Assembly: GCA_020853885.1 (NCBI GenBank) | Contig: JADYXZ010000017.1 | Coordinates: forward strand, 124,001-188,000 | Reading direction: 5' to 3' | DNA: 64,000 nucleotides | DNA from: Bradyrhizobiaceae bacterium | GTDB lineage: Bacteria > Pseudomonadota > Alphaproteobacteria > Rhizobiales > Xanthobacteraceae | Shown: piece by piece, positions 45,440 through 54,582 of the stretch | How the letters are laid out: every line of letters starts with the position of its first letter | Position numbering within the stretch: position 1 is the stretch's first letter | Translations under genes and position numbers: made by a program | The notes under the pieces: model-generated | What the model was told of the DNA's origin: nothing | What the model saw: only the letters and a program-made list of their open reading frames with translations | Database searches by the model: none

Positions 45440-46977
45440 TGCGCGCGGCGGCATTCACGAGCCCGCTCGAAGCCTCGATCTATGTCGAAGGCTTGCGCGC
45501 GCGTCCGGCGTTTTTCGTCGGGCTGCTCCTGATCGTGCACGCGGTCCTGTGGACGCTGACCGCGTGGATCGCCAATCCCACGCCCGACCCGAATCTGACG
45601 GTGGGCCTCGCGCTCGGCCGCGAATTGCAGCTCGGCTATCTCGGCCTTCCGCCGCTCGGTCCCTGGGTTCTCGAGATCGCCTATCGGGCGGGCGGGCTGC
45701 TTGCCGCCTATGCGCTGGGTCCGGCCACGGTCGCGTTGACGGGCTGGGTGATCTTTCTCTTCGCCCGCCGCATCGTCGGCGACCGGCATGGTGCGCTCGC
45801 GGTCTTTCTCATGGTCGGCGTGCACCCCGTCGCCTTTCCGGTCGGCGCCTTCGACTCCGACCTCGTGCAGATGCCGCTCGTCGCCGCTGCCGTCCTCGCC
45901 TGGTGGCATGCGGTCGTCCATCAGAACCGGCTGGCGTGGATCGCGCTCGGGCTTGCCTTTGGCGCGACGGCCTATGCCGGGCCGCAGGGGCTCTTCGTTT
46001 TCCTCGCGCTGCTCGCGTTGACGGCAGCGACAAGTACAGGCCGCGCGGCGCTGCAGAAGAACGAATCCCAGATCGCCGCCGTGGCCGGCTTGTTCCTGTT
46101 CACGCTGCTCCTCACGCCGCGCCTGATCTGGCTGCAATATCACGGCTTCGATGGCGTCCTGCCCGCCGCGCAACTGACCGGCGAGGCAGGGGCGATGAGC
46201 GATGCCATCTTCCTCGCGGCCTTCGTGCTCGTCGGCCACGTCGGACTCTTGATCATGGTCGCGCTTGCCTCGCGTTGGTTCGCCTCCGACGGCGAGATCG
46301 CGCCAGTCTTCATGCGGCCGCCGCTCGAAGATTTCGGCAGGCGCTGCGTGCTGGTCATCGCGCTCGTTCCGCCGCTGCTCGCGCTCGCCGCAGCCGCCTA
46401 TTTCGGCGGGCGCTACACGCCGGGGGCGGCGGCGCCGCTCGTCCTCTATTCCGGGCTCCTCGTCATTGTGCTGACCGGCGATGCGCTGCGCGTGCACCGT
46501 CAGCGCCTGGTCGCGGTGGCGGCCCTGACGCTGCTGATCCTGCCGCCGGTCCTTGATCTCGCGACGGCTTTCAGTTCGCCTTGGGTGGGCGAGCGCGGCC
46601 GCGCGACCAATTGGCCCGCTGCCTCGGCCGCGCGCTACATCACCGACGTCTATCGCACCCGCACGGGCAAGCCGCTTGAATATGTGGTCGGCGAAGTGCA
46701 GACGGCGAGCGCCATCGCGCTCCTGAGCCGCGACCGGCCCCACGTCTTCATCGACGCAGATTCCGCGCGCGCTCCCTGGGCCGATCGCAACAAGCTGGAA
46801 GCCGCGGGCGGCGTGGTCATTTGGCCGGCTCGCGGCGCCGACGCTTCGCCGCCGGCGGCGCTTGCCGCAAATCTGCCGCCGCTCGTTCCCGAAGCGCCGT
46901 TGACGCTCCGCTGGGTCCGCCCCGGCAATCTTGATTTCATTCGCCTCGGCTGGGCGATCGTTCCGCCGAAGCCGTAG
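45439..46977 (+). CDS. Family 39-type integral-membrane glycosyltransferase
   Basis: A 512-residue polytopic protein with about 10-12 membrane helices and a C-terminal soluble region (about 400-512). The first outer loop reads DPNLTVGLALGRELQLGYLG, matching the PMT/ArnT-like loop that carries the catalytic acid in family 39 transferases. GAFDSDLVQMP recalls the second conserved loop. It probably transfers a sugar from a polyprenyl-phosphate donor to an envelope acceptor. It is translationally coupled to rnhB (TGATG), an arrangement without obvious functional logic. Confidence 0.88.
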   Translation: MRAAAFTSPLEASIYVEGLRARPAFFVGLLLIVHAVLWTLTAWIANPTPDPNLTVGLALGRELQLGYLGLPPLGPWVLEIAYRAGGLLAAYALGPATVALTGWVIFLFARRIVGDRHGALAVFLMVGVHPVAFPVGAFDSDLVQMPLVAAAVLAWWHAVVHQNRLAWIALGLAFGATAYAGPQGLFVFLALLALTAATSTGRAALQKNESQIAAVAGLFLFTLLLTPRLIWLQYHGFDGVLPAAQLTGEAGAMSDAIFLAAFVLVGHVGLLIMVALASRWFASDGEIAPVFMRPPLEDFGRRCVLVIALVPPLLALAAAAYFGGRYTPGAAAPLVLYSGLLVIVLTGDALRVHRQRLVAVAALTLLILPPVLDLATAFSSPWVGERGRATNWPAASAARYITDVYRTRTGKPLEYVVGEVQTASAIALLSRDRPHVFIDADSARAPWADRNKLEAAGGVVIWPARGADASPPAALAANLPPLVPEAPLTLRWVRPGNLDFIRLGWAIVPPKP

Positions 46978-46998
46978 CAGCGTTGGCGGAAATCAATC

Positions 46999-47037
46999 CG
47001 TCATCCTGAGGTGCGCTCGAAGCGAGCTTCGAAGGGC
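46999..47037. repeat. Intergenic palindrome, CATCCTGAGGTGCG type
   Basis: Runs GTCATCCTGAGGTGCGCTCG to AGCGAGCTTCGAAGGGCG, with the stem GCTCGAAGCGAGC. It lies between convergent genes and may terminate both transcripts. Confidence 0.75.
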
Positions 47038-47048
47038 GAAGCGAGATG

Positions 47049-48053
47049 CTAATGATAGCCCTCGCCCTCGCGCACCTTGCCCCAGAACAGCCAGTACACG
47101 AACGCGATGTAGCCGAGGATGATCGGCAGCAAAAACACCGTGCCGATCAGCATGAAGATCTGGCTCGCGGGTGCCGCGGCTGTCTGCCAGACGGTGAGCG
47201 TCGGCGGCACGAGATAGGGGAAGTTCGAGATCACGAGGCCAAGATAGCCGAGCAGGAACAGCGCGATCGTCGCAAGAAACGGCGGCACCTCACGCCCCTC
47301 GTTCAGCCACTTCCAGAGGAAATAGGCGACGACCGCCGTGAGCAGTGGCACCGGCCACAAATAGTAAATGTTCGGCGTCGAGAACCAGCGCGCGGCGATG
47401 CGCTCGACCTCCAGCGGCGTCCACAGGCTGACGATCGCCATCGCGGCGAGGACGGCAAGCAGAAGCATCTTCGCCTGCCCACGCGCCCGCTCGGCGACCG
47501 CGCCTTCCGTCCGCAGGATCAGCCAGGTCGCGCCGAGCAGCGCATAGCCGGCCGTCACGCCGAGCCCGACGAGAATGGCAAACGGCGTCAGCCAGTCGAA
47601 CGGCCCGCCCGCGAACTGGCCGTTCTGCACGTTGATGCCCTGGACGAGTCCGCCAAGAATCACGCCCTGGAAGAACGCGGCGAGCAGCGAACCGGCGGCG
47701 AACGCGAAGTTCCAGTATTTCTTGCTCGTGCGCGCGGGCCAGCGGAATTCGAAGGCGACGCCGCGGAAGATCAGCGCGAGCAGCATGAAGATGACGGGCA
47801 GATACAGCGCCGGCATGATCACGGCATAGGCTTGCGGAAACGCCACCAATAGGCCGCCGCCGCCGAGCACCAGCCACGTCTCGTTGCCGTCCCAGAACGG
47901 CGCCACCGAGTTCATCATCTGGTCGCGCTCGCGTTCCGCTCTCGCCGTGGGAAAGAGGATGCCGACGCCGAGATCGAAGCCGTCGAGGATCACGTACATC
48001 GCGACCGCCGTGCCGATCAGCGCGGCCCAGATGACGGGAAGATACCATTCCAT
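47049..48053 (-). CDS. cydB: Cytochrome bd-type (cyanide-insensitive) ubiquinol oxidase subunit II
   Basis: A 334-residue membrane protein with about nine helices. Family stretches such as YVILDGFDLGVGILFPTAR and SVAPFWDGNETWLVLGGGGL mark CydB. It pairs with CydA to form a quinol oxidase used at low oxygen or under respiratory stress. Its ATG lies 18 bp after the cydA stop. No cydC/D assembly genes and no cydX-like small ORF are visible. Confidence 0.95.
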   Translation of the reverse strand: MEWYLPVIWAALIGTAVAMYVILDGFDLGVGILFPTARAERERDQMMNSVAPFWDGNETWLVLGGGGLLVAFPQAYAVIMPALYLPVIFMLLALIFRGVAFEFRWPARTSKKYWNFAFAAGSLLAAFFQGVILGGLVQGINVQNGQFAGGPFDWLTPFAILVGLGVTAGYALLGATWLILRTEGAVAERARGQAKMLLLAVLAAMAIVSLWTPLEVERIAARWFSTPNIYYLWPVPLLTAVVAYFLWKWLNEGREVPPFLATIALFLLGYLGLVISNFPYLVPPTLTVWQTAAAPASQIFMLIGTVFLLPIILGYIAFVYWLFWGKVREGEGYH

Positions 48054-48071
48054 GGTTTGTCCTCCCTTGCG

Positions 48072-49460
48072 CTAGGTCGAGCGCGCGCGCATGCCCGCGC
48101 CGCCCTCCGACAAAGGACGCGATGCGGTCGGATATTCGGCCTCGTCCACCGCGGCAGGCGGACCCTTATGGATGAGCCGGTTGATGTAATAGATGCCCAT
48201 CGAGAACACGATGCCGTAAACGACGACGAACAGCGCGAGCGTCGTGGCGACGCTCCCGCCGGGCACCGGCGAAAGTGCATCTGCCGTCCGCATCACGCCC
48301 TGCACGATCCACGGCTGCCGGCCGCTCTCCGTGACGATCCAGCCGGCGATCACGGCCACGAAACCGATCCACCAGGTGTGCGACATCGGCCACGTGTACC
48401 AGCGCGTCTCGAAGATGCGCCGCTTCCACCACAGCCATACGCCGACCCACGCCGATGCGATCATGAAGAAGCCGATCGCCAGCATGATGCGGAACGCGAA
48501 GAACACAAGCGGCACCGGCGGCCGCTCGCTCGCCGGCACGCTCTTCAGGCCGGGGAACAATCCGTCCGGATCGTGCCTCAGCACGATCGATGCGCCGCGC
48601 GGAATGGAGATGGCGAAACGGTTGGTCTCGGCGTTCTCGTCCGGCCAGGCGAAGATGTGGAAGTCGCCGGGCTGGTCGCCGTCCCAATGCGCCTCCATGG
48701 CCGCTATCTTCACCGGCTGATGTTGGAGCGTGTTGAGGCCGTGCAGGTCGCCGATGACGAGCTGCAGCGGCGCGACGATCGCCGCGAAGCCGACGCCCAT
48801 GCGCAGCATCGTCCGTGCCTCGTCGGGATACTTGCCGGCGATCAGGTAGCGGCAGCCGACGGCGAGCACGACGAAGCTCGTCGTCAGATACGCCGCCGTC
48901 AACATATGCGCGAAGCGATAGGGAAAGCTCGGGTTGAAGATCGCGGCGATCCAGTCGGTCGGGTGCGCGATGCCCGCGCGCATCTCGAAGCCGGCGGGCG
49001 TCTGCATCCAGCTATTGGCGGAAAGGATCCAGAAAGCGGACATGGCCGTACCGAATGCGACCATGAGCGAGGAGAACACGTGCAGCCACGCCGGCACCCG
49101 GTTCCAGCCGAACAGCATGATGCCGAGGAACGTCGCTTCGAGGAAGAACGCCGTCAGCACTTCGTAGCCGATCAACGGCCCGACCACGTTGCCGACGGCT
49201 TCCGAGAAGCGGCTCCAGTTCGTGCCGAACTGATAGGACAGCACGATCCCCGAGACGACGCCCATCGCGAACGAGACCGCGAAAATCTTGGTCCAGAAGC
49301 GCGCGAGCGTGTGGTAGTGCGCCGTGCCGGTCCGGATCCACATCACCTCGAGCGTGGCGATGTACGCCGAGAGGCCGATCGTGAAGCTCGGGAAGATGAT
49401 GTGAAAGGTAACGGTGAACGCGAACTGGATTCGCGCAAGCAGCAGCGGATCGAAATCCAT
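48072..49460 (-). CDS. cydA: Cytochrome bd-type (cyanide-insensitive) ubiquinol oxidase subunit I
   Basis: A 462-residue haem-bearing subunit starting at ATG 49458-49460, preceded by GGAGA. Haem ligand candidates are H in FTVTFHIIFPSF and M in the QHQPVKIAAMEAHW segment. The quinol loop is short, and the motif GWIVTESGRQPWIVQGVMRT is of the CIO type, a branch often less cyanide-sensitive than E. coli bd-I. It is the first gene of cydAB. Confidence 0.95.
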   Translation of the reverse strand: MDFDPLLLARIQFAFTVTFHIIFPSFTIGLSAYIATLEVMWIRTGTAHYHTLARFWTKIFAVSFAMGVVSGIVLSYQFGTNWSRFSEAVGNVVGPLIGYEVLTAFFLEATFLGIMLFGWNRVPAWLHVFSSLMVAFGTAMSAFWILSANSWMQTPAGFEMRAGIAHPTDWIAAIFNPSFPYRFAHMLTAAYLTTSFVVLAVGCRYLIAGKYPDEARTMLRMGVGFAAIVAPLQLVIGDLHGLNTLQHQPVKIAAMEAHWDGDQPGDFHIFAWPDENAETNRFAISIPRGASIVLRHDPDGLFPGLKSVPASERPPVPLVFFAFRIMLAIGFFMIASAWVGVWLWWKRRIFETRWYTWPMSHTWWIGFVAVIAGWIVTESGRQPWIVQGVMRTADALSPVPGGSVATTLALFVVVYGIVFSMGIYYINRLIHKGPPAAVDEAEYPTASRPLSEGGAGMRARST

Positions 49461-49838
49461 CGGCGCTCTCCTGGACCTGAGGCGAGAATTGCTGCCGTGC
49501 AATTATGTTCCGCGATTGTGGCATGCCGGCAACCATCCGCGCCGTTGCCCACCGCCGGAGCGGGGCGCGGAGCCTTCTGAAAACCTTTAATGCTCAATGG
49601 GTTCGTTGGTCGCTCTGCGGACGCCTGTGGAAGACGCCATCCTGCTCTGCGTGTTGCGTAGCCGGTTGCCGCCACGTGCCGGCCGTGGACAACCCAAAAA
49701 TCGGCAGGTCCCTGTCCACCGCCGCCGCTATGCTTGCTGCCTGCTGCGCCGAGAAGCGGGGCGCGCGAGCGCAGCCGCGAAGAGCCATCGAGGCACCGCG
49801 TCGCACATCGGGGGCGCGCCGCTAAACGGGGGACAATC
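49461..49838. other. Intergenic region between cydA and the purine permease gene
   Basis: 378 bp between divergent genes, so it should hold two promoters. I see no coding frame that I believe, no purine-riboswitch core and no dispersed palindrome. A GGGGGA ribosome-binding site precedes the permease ATG. Confidence 0.6.
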
Positions 49839-51173
49839 ATGGCCAGGAAAGCGGAGACTGCCGCGAGCTCCGGATTCGACGGCGCGCTCGACAACTATTT
49901 CGGCCTCAAGGCCAATCGCACCAACGTCCGTACCGAGGTGATCGCGGGGTTCACCACGTTCCTGACGATGGCCTACATCATCTTCGTCAACCCGCAGATC
50001 CTCGGCGCCGCAGGCATGGACAAGGGCGCCGTCTTTGTCGCCACCTGCCTCGCTTCGGCGGTCTGCACGCTGGTGATGGGCCTCTATGCGAACTACCCGA
50101 TCGCGCTCGCGCCCGGCATGGGATTGAACGCCTTCTTCGCCTTCACGATCGTGCTGACCTACAAATACACATGGCAGCAGGCGCTCGCCGCCGTGTTCTG
50201 CTCCGGCGTCCTGTTCATGCTGGTGTCGGTGTTCCGCGTCCGCGAGTACATCATCGACGCGATCCCCTACAACCTGAAGCTCGCCATTTCCGCCGGCATC
50301 GGGCTGTTCCTCGCCATCATCGGCCTGCAGAGCGCGGGCATCATCGTCGACCATCCGACGACGCTCGTGACGCTTGGCGACCTGAAGAACCCGAGCGCCA
50401 TCCTTGCGCTGCTGGGCTTCGTGTTGATCGCCGCACTGAACTATCGCGGCATCCTCGGCGGCACGATCATTGGCATTCTCGCTGTTGCCGTCATCGGCAT
50501 TCCGTTCGGGCTTGCCCAGTTCCACGGCATCGTCTCCATGCCCCCGTCGCTCGCGCCGACGTTCCTCCAGCTCGACTTCTCGCGCGTGGCCGAGCTCAGC
50601 TTCATCACCGTCGTGCTGACCCTCTTCCTCGTCGATCTGTTCGACAACGCGGGGACGCTGATCGGCGTGACGCACCGTGCGGGCCTGCTCGACAAGCAGG
50701 GCAGGCTGCCGCGCATGCGGCAGGCGCTGATCTCCGACAGCTTCGCGGCGATGTTCGGTTCGCTGATCGGCACCTCGACGACGACGAGCTACATCGAGAG
50801 CGCCGCCGGCGTGAACGCAGGCGGCCGCACCGGCCTCACCTCCGTCGTGGTGGCGGTCCTGTTCCTCATCGCGCTGTTCTTCTCGCCGCTTGCGGGCATG
50901 ATCCCGGCTTACGCGACGGCCGCAGCACTGCTCTATGTCGCTGCGATCATGGCCAAGGGCCTCGCGGAGATGAGCTGGGACGACGTGACCGACTACGCGC
51001 CCGCGGTCGTCACCGCTGTCTCCATGCCGCTCACCTATTCCATCGCCACCGGCATCGGCCTCGGCTTCATCACCTACGTCGTGCTGAAGATCCTTGCCGG
51101 CAAGGCGCAGGATGCGAGCCCCACGATCATGGTGCTGGCGGTCCTGTTCGCTATCAAGTTCGCGGTGGGCTGA
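49839..51173 (+). CDS. NCS2-family purine permease (AzgA/PbuG-like)
   Basis: A 444-residue transporter with about 13-14 membrane segments. The start ATG 49839 follows CGGGGGA. Family motifs include ITLTMAYIIFVNPQ-like FLTMAYIIFVNPQIL, ALAPGMGLNAFFAF, LFDNAGTLIGVTHRAG and GTSTTTSYIESAAGVNAGGR, all characteristic of adenine/guanine/hypoxanthine:proton symporters. The exact purine specificity cannot be read from sequence. Confidence 0.92.
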   Translation: MARKAETAASSGFDGALDNYFGLKANRTNVRTEVIAGFTTFLTMAYIIFVNPQILGAAGMDKGAVFVATCLASAVCTLVMGLYANYPIALAPGMGLNAFFAFTIVLTYKYTWQQALAAVFCSGVLFMLVSVFRVREYIIDAIPYNLKLAISAGIGLFLAIIGLQSAGIIVDHPTTLVTLGDLKNPSAILALLGFVLIAALNYRGILGGTIIGILAVAVIGIPFGLAQFHGIVSMPPSLAPTFLQLDFSRVAELSFITVVLTLFLVDLFDNAGTLIGVTHRAGLLDKQGRLPRMRQALISDSFAAMFGSLIGTSTTTSYIESAAGVNAGGRTGLTSVVVAVLFLIALFFSPLAGMIPAYATAAALLYVAAIMAKGLAEMSWDDVTDYAPAVVTAVSMPLTYSIATGIGLGFITYVVLKILAGKAQDASPTIMVLAVLFAIKFAVG

Positions 51174-51182
51174 AACAAAAAT

Positions 51183-51306
51183 CCCTCCCCCGTTTGCGGG
51201 GGAGGGTGGCGATCATCGAGCGAAGCGAGATGTGAGCCGGGTGGGGGCGCCTCACCCGGCTCGCGACTTTCGCGCCTCGCCTCCCTCCCCTAAAAAGGGA
51301 GAGAGG
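51183..51306. repeat. Intergenic G/C-run palindromes downstream of the permease
   Basis: CCCTCCCCCGTTTGCGGGGGAGGG (51184-51207) forms a strong hairpin. It is followed by the GAGCCGGGTGGGGG...CTCACCCGGCTC pair and a CCTCCCTCCCC-TAAAA-AGGGAGAGAGG stem whose 3' arm serves as the ribosome-binding site for the next gene. The first stem may act as a terminator. Confidence 0.7.
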
Positions 51307-51314
51307 AGGAATCC

Positions 51315-52136
51315 ATGAACCTTGCCGGCAAGACCGTTCTTGTCACCGGCTCCACCGACGGCCTCGGCCGCATCGTCGCCAGGCGCCTTGCCGATGCGGG
51401 CGCCTATGTCCTCCTGCACGGCCGCAACCGGGAACGCGGCGAGGTGCTGCGCGAGGAGATCCGTGCGGCGGGCAGGGGCAAGGCCGATTTCTATCAAGCC
51501 GACCTCGCCTCGCTCGCGGAGGTGCGCAGCCTCGCTCAGGCGGTCCTGCGGGACAACGCGCACATCCACGTGCTCGTGAACAACGCGGGCCTCGGCTCGG
51601 GACCCGACATCAACCGCCGCGCGACCAGCGCCGACGGCTACGAGCTCCGTTTCGCCGTGAACTATCTTGCCGGTTTCCTGCTCACGCATCTTCTGCTGCC
51701 GACGCTCCTGAAATCCGCGCCCGCCCGCATCATCAACGTCACCTCGCTCGGCCAGCAGGCGATCGATTTCCACAACCTGATGCTGGAACGCGCCTACGAC
51801 GGCGGCCGCGCCTACCGCCAAAGCAAGCTCGCACAGATCCTGTTCACGTTCGACCTCGCGGAGGAACTGAAAGGGAAGGGCGTCACCGTCCATTGCCTGC
51901 ATCCGTCGACCTTCATGGATACGACGATGGTGCGCCTGAACAACGTGAAGCCGGTCAGCACCGCCGATCAGGGCGCCGACGCGGTGATGAACCTTATCGT
52001 CTCCGACGAACTCGAGCGCCGCTCCGGCCTCTACTTCAACGTGCGCGAGGAATCGCGTGCGAGCGACCAAGCCTATGACGCCGCCGCCCACGCACAATTG
52101 CGCGAGCTGAGCCGTCGCTTGACGGGTTTGTCCTGA
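51315..52136 (+). CDS. Short-chain dehydrogenase/reductase (retinol dehydrogenase-like)
   Basis: A 273-residue classical-type SDR. The cofactor motif TGxxxGxG is TGSTDGLG (11-18), followed by NNAG in HVLVNNAGLGSG, the catalytic serine in NVTSLGQQ and YxxxK as YRQSK. HGRNRERGE after the second strand suggests NADP preference. The substrate is unknown. It lies alone between repeat-filled gaps. Confidence 0.9.
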   Translation: MNLAGKTVLVTGSTDGLGRIVARRLADAGAYVLLHGRNRERGEVLREEIRAAGRGKADFYQADLASLAEVRSLAQAVLRDNAHIHVLVNNAGLGSGPDINRRATSADGYELRFAVNYLAGFLLTHLLLPTLLKSAPARIINVTSLGQQAIDFHNLMLERAYDGGRAYRQSKLAQILFTFDLAEELKGKGVTVHCLHPSTFMDTTMVRLNNVKPVSTADQGADAVMNLIVSDELERRSGLYFNVREESRASDQAYDAAAHAQLRELSRRLTGLS

Positions 52137-52206
52137 CCGCGAGCCGGTCTGCTCTGACGGCGAGAAAGAACCTCGCCGCTTCCCGGAGCATGTCCAAAAG
52201 CAAGTC

Positions 52207-52232
52207 CACCTCCCCCTGTGCAGGGGAGGTGG
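52207..52232. terminator. Stem-loop between the SDR and the binding-protein gene
   Basis: CCACCTCCCC-CTGTGC-GGGGAGGTGG forms a 10-bp GC-rich stem between convergent genes. It lacks a long T run, so termination efficiency is uncertain. It also resembles a common dispersed repeat. Confidence 0.5.
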
Positions 52233-52276
52233 ATGTCACGCGTATCCGGTTTGGATGATATCGGTCAGTGCTGCCG

Positions 52277-53458
52277 TTACTTCTTCATCCGCTCCTTCAC
52301 CGGATCCTTCACGTTCTCGACCTTGTCGAACTCGACATTAACGTAGCGGTCGCCCGCTTTCTCGACACGGCGGATATAGACGGTTTGCACGATGTCGCGC
52401 GTCTGCGGATCGATCGAGATCGGGCCGCGCGGACTTTCCCACTTCAAGCCCTTCGCCGCATTGATGAGCGCATCGCCGTCGGTCTTGCCGCCCGTCTTCT
52501 TCAGGGCCTCATACATCAGGTGGATGCCGTCCCATCCGCCGATGGAGAAGATGTCCGGATTGCGGTTGTAGGCCTGATTGTAAGCCTGCACGAATTTCTT
52601 GTTCAGCGCGGAGTCATGATTGTAGTCATAGTGGAAGGTGGTGATGATGCCGACTGCCGCGTCGCCCATGCTTTTGAGCGTGCTGTCGTCCATCGTGATC
52701 TCGCCTTGGCCGAGAATCTTCGTCTTCTTCGGATCGATGCCTCGCTCCTGCAGGGACTTGGCGAATGCCGCCGGTTGCGCCCCGCCGGGAATGAAGATGA
52801 AGATCGCTTCCGGATTGAGATCCTTCGCGCGCTGCACGAAAGCCGAGAAATCCGGGTTAGCGACCGGCATGCGCACGGAGCCGACGACCTCGCCGCCCGC
52901 TTCCTTGAAGCCGCGGATGAATCCCTGTTCGGCGTCGTGGCCGGGTCCGTAGTCGGAGACCATCGTATAGACTTTGCGGACACCGCTCTTGTAGGCCCAG
53001 GCGCCAAACGGCTCCTGCAGCTGCGGAACTGTGACGGATGTCCGCGCCATATACGGCGACTTTGTCGTGATGATCGACGTGGCCGCGTTCATCACGACCA
53101 TGAATTTCTTCGCTTCCGACGAAATGTCGCCGGCCGCCATTGCGTTCGGCGTGAGAATGAAACCGCCGAGCAGGTCGATCTTGTCGCGCACGACCAGCTC
53201 CTGAGCGAGCCGCTTGGCGACGTCGGGCGCGACGCCGCCGGTGTCCTTGCGGATGAACTCGATTTTTCTGCCGGCGACCGTGTCGCCGTTCTGCTGTACA
53301 TAAAGCTTGATCGCATTGTCCATCTGCGTTGCCGTATCGGCGAACTGGCCGGAATACGGCATGATGAGTCCGATCCTGATCGGATCCTGTGCGTGCGCCG
53401 TTGTGGCGGCGAGCAGGGCGGCGGCAATTCCCGCAAGCCAAATCGTTGTTCTCTTCAT
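52277..53458 (-). CDS. Branched-chain amino acid-type ABC transporter substrate-binding protein
   Basis: A 393-residue periplasmic type I binding protein. The signal peptide is MKRTTIWLAGIAAALLAATT with AHAQ cleavage near residue 24. The mature start DPIRIGLIMPYSGQFAD is typical of LivJ/HAAT binding proteins, and the two lobes meet at VYTMVSDYGPGHDAEQGF. The start ATG 53456-53458 follows GGAGGAAC. No permease or ATPase genes are adjacent, so it must act with a distant transporter. The livHMGF operon at the window start is one candidate, but linkage does not support it. Confidence 0.92.
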   Translation of the reverse strand: MKRTTIWLAGIAAALLAATTAHAQDPIRIGLIMPYSGQFADTATQMDNAIKLYVQQNGDTVAGRKIEFIRKDTGGVAPDVAKRLAQELVVRDKIDLLGGFILTPNAMAAGDISSEAKKFMVVMNAATSIITTKSPYMARTSVTVPQLQEPFGAWAYKSGVRKVYTMVSDYGPGHDAEQGFIRGFKEAGGEVVGSVRMPVANPDFSAFVQRAKDLNPEAIFIFIPGGAQPAAFAKSLQERGIDPKKTKILGQGEITMDDSTLKSMGDAAVGIITTFHYDYNHDSALNKKFVQAYNQAYNRNPDIFSIGGWDGIHLMYEALKKTGGKTDGDALINAAKGLKWESPRGPISIDPQTRDIVQTVYIRRVEKAGDRYVNVEFDKVENVKDPVKERMKK

Positions 53459-53627
53459 CTGTTCCTCCAAGGCTGGTCACTACAGGGCTTCAAAAAATTT
53501 TACTCTCCGGGGGTCGGAACGTCGAATCGGCATGCCGAGGCGCCGCCGCGGTGCAATGGGATACCGCCCCATCGACGACAAGCACCTCTGTTCGACCCCG
53601 TGAGATCGCTAAGCTTGCAGCGCCTTC

Positions 53628-53667
53628 TTCAGCGCAAGGAAATCGCGTTCAGCGCAAGGAAATCGCG
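53628..53667. repeat. Perfect 20-bp tandem duplication at the 3' end of the uracil-DNA glycosylase gene
   Basis: TTCAGCGCAAGGAAATCGCG occurs twice without a break (53628-53647 and 53648-53667). The unit is not a multiple of three and shifts the frame at the end of the gene. Confidence 0.95.
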
Positions 53668-54504
53668 CCACGCCAGCCGCTTTGCGGCGGGCGAACGCAA
53701 GAGATACGCCGGATGCAGCGTCGCCAGCGCCTTGATCATGCGCGTGCCGGTGTCATAGTCGAACCAGCGTCCGCGCACCTTGGTGATGCCTTCGCGCACG
53801 CCCAATAGCGTCTGCGTCGACGGTCCGCCGAGGCAGACGAGGATGTCGGGATCGACAAGCTCGATCTGCCGACGGATGAACGGCAGGCAGGTCTGAGATT
53901 CCTGCGGCGTCGGCGTGCGGTTTCCCGGCGGCCGCCACGGCACAATGTTAGCGATATAGACGTTTGAGCGATCGAGGCCGATCGCGGCAAGCATCCGGTC
54001 AAGCAGCTTGCCGGCGCGGCCGACGAACGGCAGCCCTTCGCGGTCCTCATCCGCACCCGGCGCCTCGCCCACGAACATCACCTTTGCTTTCGGGTTGCCG
54101 TCCGCGAACACGAGCTGCTTTGCGGTGAACTTCAGCGCGCAACCCTCGAAGTGTTCGAGCGCCGCGCGCAGCTCTTCCAGCGTGGCCGCCTTCTTCGCGG
54201 CTTCACGGGCGGCGGTAGCGGCCTCGTCGGCGGCGGGAAGCGACATTGTCGAAGCGGCCTTCCTCCCGTCATCCCGGCCGGGCGAACCCGCGCGGGCGGA
54301 CGAGCGAGGGCTGGGATTGTTTGCCGCAGGCGCGTGTTGCCCGCGATCCGGGATCGGCGCTGCGGGCGTTTCCGGACGGGTCTCCTCGGCCGGCGTTTCC
54401 GTGAACCGGTCGATCGCTTCTTCGTTCAATGCCACATCCACGCCCGCCTCCAACTGGAAGGCGAGGGCGTCGATCGCAGCCTGCCGGGGGTGCGGCTTGT
54501 TCAT
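53629..54504 (-). CDS. Family 4-like uracil-DNA glycosylase with an altered C-terminus
   Basis: A 291-residue protein with an Ala/Pro-rich N-terminal extension of about 105 residues. The glycosylase domain follows: [24 protein letters not shown], then [15 protein letters not shown] and TLHPAYLL. Compared with the four cysteines that bind [4Fe-4S] in typical family 4 enzymes, C122 and C206 are kept, but the other two positions are F119 and W190, so a normal cluster looks unlikely. The last residues NAISLR arise from the 20-bp tandem duplication. Without it the frame would end ALKKALQA at a TAG at 53608-53610. The gene is divergent from ETF-QO. Confidence 0.9.
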   Translation of the reverse strand: MNKPHPRQAAIDALAFQLEAGVDVALNEEAIDRFTETPAEETRPETPAAPIPDRGQHAPAANNPSPRSSARAGSPGRDDGRKAASTMSLPAADEAATAAREAAKKAATLEELRAALEHFEGCALKFTAKQLVFADGNPKAKVMFVGEAPGADEDREGLPFVGRAGKLLDRMLAAIGLDRSNVYIANIVPWRPPGNRTPTPQESQTCLPFIRRQIELVDPDILVCLGGPSTQTLLGVREGITKVRGRWFDYDTGTRMIKALATLHPAYLLRSPAAKRLAWRDFLALNAISLR

Positions 54505-54582
54505 AAACAAACCATAGCACTGGCTGACGCGCCGTTGTGTTCCGCAGCAAAACCGTGGAAAACCTCCAAAAAAGGAGTCGTC

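Noticed and set aside
49503..49838. Purine riboswitch before the purine permease
   Set aside because: No purine-aptamer core or paired loops were visible in the leader.
52277..53458. The Liv-type binding protein as partner of livHMGF at the window start
   Set aside because: The genes are 49 kb apart and on opposite strands. Many such binding proteins exist per rhizobial genome, so pairing cannot be supported.
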